From contig JAJXXG010001285.1 of NCBI GenBank assembly GCA_021781255.1, forward strand, positions 1 through 6,905: a stretch of DNA of 6,905 nucleotides, in the 5' to 3' direction. The DNA comes from Acidobacteriota bacterium. Its GTDB lineage: Bacteria > Acidobacteriota > Terriglobia > Terriglobales > Acidobacteriaceae. Shown here in pieces: positions 5,423-6,905 of this stretch. The translations under genes and the position numbers were made by a program. Position 1 is the first letter of the stretch; every line of letters starts with the position of its first letter. The notes under the pieces were generated by a model. It was not told the origin of the DNA, made no database searches, and was given only the letters and a program-made list of their open reading frames with translations.

Positions 5423-6905
5423 ATGAGGAATCGAACAGCAGAGTGCATCGTACTACTTTTCTCTGCCTGCAGGCTCAGCGCGCAAACTCCCACAGTGGCC
5501 ATGCCCAAACAGCTCGCGCAACCCTCTGTGCCGCATTTTCGAGACGTTTCGCAGGAGGTTGGACTTCGCACTATTCCTCACACAAATCTCGACAGGCGCT
5601 ATGTCATCGAAACGATGAGCGGCGGAGGAGTTGCCTTTCTGGATTGCGATAACAACGGCGAATTAGACATCGCCGTGGTGAACGATTCCTCAATCGACCG
5701 CTATCTTGCTGGCGGCGATCCTATGATCACGCTCTATCGGGAGGACGGCAACGAGAAGGCACCGCACTTCACGGACGTCACCGCAGCTGCGGGGTTGACA
5801 ACCAAGGGTTGGGCCACCGGGATTGCCGTCGCCGACTATGACAACGACGGTCTTCCTGATATTTATGTCACCGGCTACGGCCACAACGTACTCTACCATA
5901 ATCTAGGCGGCTGCAGATTCTCCGACGTCACGGCAAAGGCGGGTGTTGGCGGCGGAGGCTTTAGCGCCGGAGCCGCCTGGGCTGACTACGACCGTGACGG
6001 ATTTGTGGATCTTTACGTTGCCCGCTATGTCTCCACCGATCCCCGACATCTTCCAGACCCTCAAAGGACGGTATACAAGAGCGTACTCACCGAACTGCCA
6101 GGCACGATGCCGGGCGAAACCAACTTCCTCTACCGCAATCGGGGCGACGGAACCTTCGAAGAGGTTGCGGCCAAATCCGGTGTCCAGAACACACACAGGG
6201 CGCACGGCATGGGAATCTGTTGGGGAGATTTCGACGGTGATGGATGGCCCGATCTCTATGTCACCAACGATGGATACCGCAATTTTCTTTTTCACAACAG
6301 AAGGACAGGAACCTTTGAGGATATCGGCCTCTATTCAGGCACGGCCTACGGCGAAATGGGACAAACCTTCGGCAACATGGCCTGCGATGTTGCCGACCTG
6401 GACCACAACGGCAGATTCGACCTGGTCGTGACCCGTTTTGCCGGCCAGCCGGCCAGCCTGTACATCAACGAGGGCCACAACGAGTTTCACGATGTTGCCG
6501 ACCGCGCCGGAATCGCCGCTCCCACGTTACCGCTCGTCAAGTGGGGTGTAAACTTCGCAGATTTCGACAACAGCGGTTGGCAGGATATTTTCATAGCCTC
6601 GGGCAACTTCTCGACTTTGCTCAATGGAGTGCCCGGAGAACCGCCCTTTGTCGAGCCCATCGAGCTTTTTCTCAACGAGACGAACGGCAAATTCCGCGAG
6701 GTCGCCGCCGCTACTGACTTAAATGCAGGCCCGTTGGAATCCCGGCGGGGAACAGCCTTGGGAGATGTGAATAACGACGGAAGACTCGACATCCTCGTTT
6801 TCAACGTCGGCGCTCCACCCTCACTTTTTCTCAACGAAACCAGGAATGACAACCACTGGATCACGCTGCATCTGGTGGGCACGAAGAGTAACCGGATGGC
6901 GATTG
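5423..6905 (+). CDS. Secreted FG-GAP/VCBS repeat protein with ASPIC/UnbV domain, partial
   Basis: An exported, probably calcium-binding beta-propeller protein of the CRTAC1-like type; substrate and partner are unknown. The ATG at 5423 follows an in-frame stop at 5390-5392 and gives a short basic N-terminus and hydrophobic stretch (CIVLLFSACRLSAQ), a plausible signal peptide; ATG 5501 would remove it. No strong Shine-Dalgarno sequence is seen. The 494 codons visible contain seven calcium-loop motifs of the form DxDxDGxxD at about residues 74-82, 138-146, 188-196, 269-277, 325-333, 380-388 and 448-456, each followed by a hydrophobic strand such as IYVT or LYVA. Several blades begin F-DVT--AG, as is usual. 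The end, NHWITLHLVGTKSNRMAI, is the start of the ASPIC/UnbV domain. About 80-100 residues probably lie beyond the window. The frame is intact, unlike most neighbours. Such genes are abundant in Acidobacteriota and Planctomycetes. Confidence 0.92.
   Translation, partial: MRNRTAECIVLLFSACRLSAQTPTVAMPKQLAQPSVPHFRDVSQEVGLRTIPHTNLDRRYVIETMSGGGVAFLDCDNNGELDIAVVNDSSIDRYLAGGDPMITLYREDGNEKAPHFTDVTAAAGLTTKGWATGIAVADYDNDGLPDIYVTGYGHNVLYHNLGGCRFSDVTAKAGVGGGGFSAGAAWADYDRDGFVDLYVARYVSTDPRHLPDPQRTVYKSVLTELPGTMPGETNFLYRNRGDGTFEEVAAKSGVQNTHRAHGMGICWGDFDGDGWPDLYVTNDGYRNFLFHNRRTGTFEDIGLYSGTAYGEMGQTFGNMACDVADLDHNGRFDLVVTRFAGQPASLYINEGHNEFHDVADRAGIAAPTLPLVKWGVNFADFDNSGWQDIFIASGNFSTLLNGVPGEPPFVEPIELFLNETNGKFREVAAATDLNAGPLESRRGTALGDVNNDGRLDILVFNVGAPPSLFLNETRNDNHWITLHLVGTKSNRMAI

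Noticed and set aside
1..6905. CRISPR arrays, tRNA or rRNA genes, toxin-antitoxin or defence cassettes
   Set aside because: No regular repeat-spacer pattern, cloverleaf or recognisable defence domain was seen on either strand.

Overview
The window looks like a piece of an environmental, moderately GC-rich bacterial chromosome, most likely Acidobacteriota (Solibacter-like) or a similar soil lineage. The main reason is the large gene at the right end, a secreted FG-GAP/VCBS repeat protein running into an ASPIC/UnbV domain, a family greatly expanded there. The taxonomic call is an inference from one gene type plus the mobile-element load; no rRNA, tRNA or housekeeping marker is present to confirm it.

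Left part (1-550): a minus-strand unknown ORF (14-286), then a start-less plus-strand fragment that reads like the C-terminus of the thiamine-pathway kinase ThiD and stops at 511. Next (549 to about 1935) lies a group II intron. Its 5' end, RNA domains and the start of its reverse transcriptase/maturase gene are recognisable, but the maturase is cut off after the catalytic palm and RNA domains V-VI are missing. Middle part (about 1935-3130): unrecognised genes, one on the minus strand (fused at its 3' end to the intron remnant) and two on the plus strand that share a frame and are separated by one TGA.

The right-centre part (3126-4981) holds two insertion sequences side by side. The first (3135-4122) has matching terminal repeats and a perfect 9-bp target duplication, but its DDE transposase is interrupted by one amber codon. 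The second (about 4176-4981) is an IS5-family element of the IS427 type whose transposase is split over two frames at an A6G4 run. To its right is a frameshifted AlpA/excisionase-like helix-turn-helix gene on the minus strand (5110-5294), then a 14-bp palindrome, then the intact N-terminal 494 codons of the FG-GAP/UnbV protein (5423 to the window edge).

Taken together, this is an accessory island in decay: a retroelement, two DNA transposons, a broken excisionase-like regulator and a fragment of a metabolic gene, beside one apparently healthy exported protein gene. I see no intact pathway or defence system. The unknown ORFs at 1946-2213 and 2278-3027 are the only places where an undescribed function could hide.
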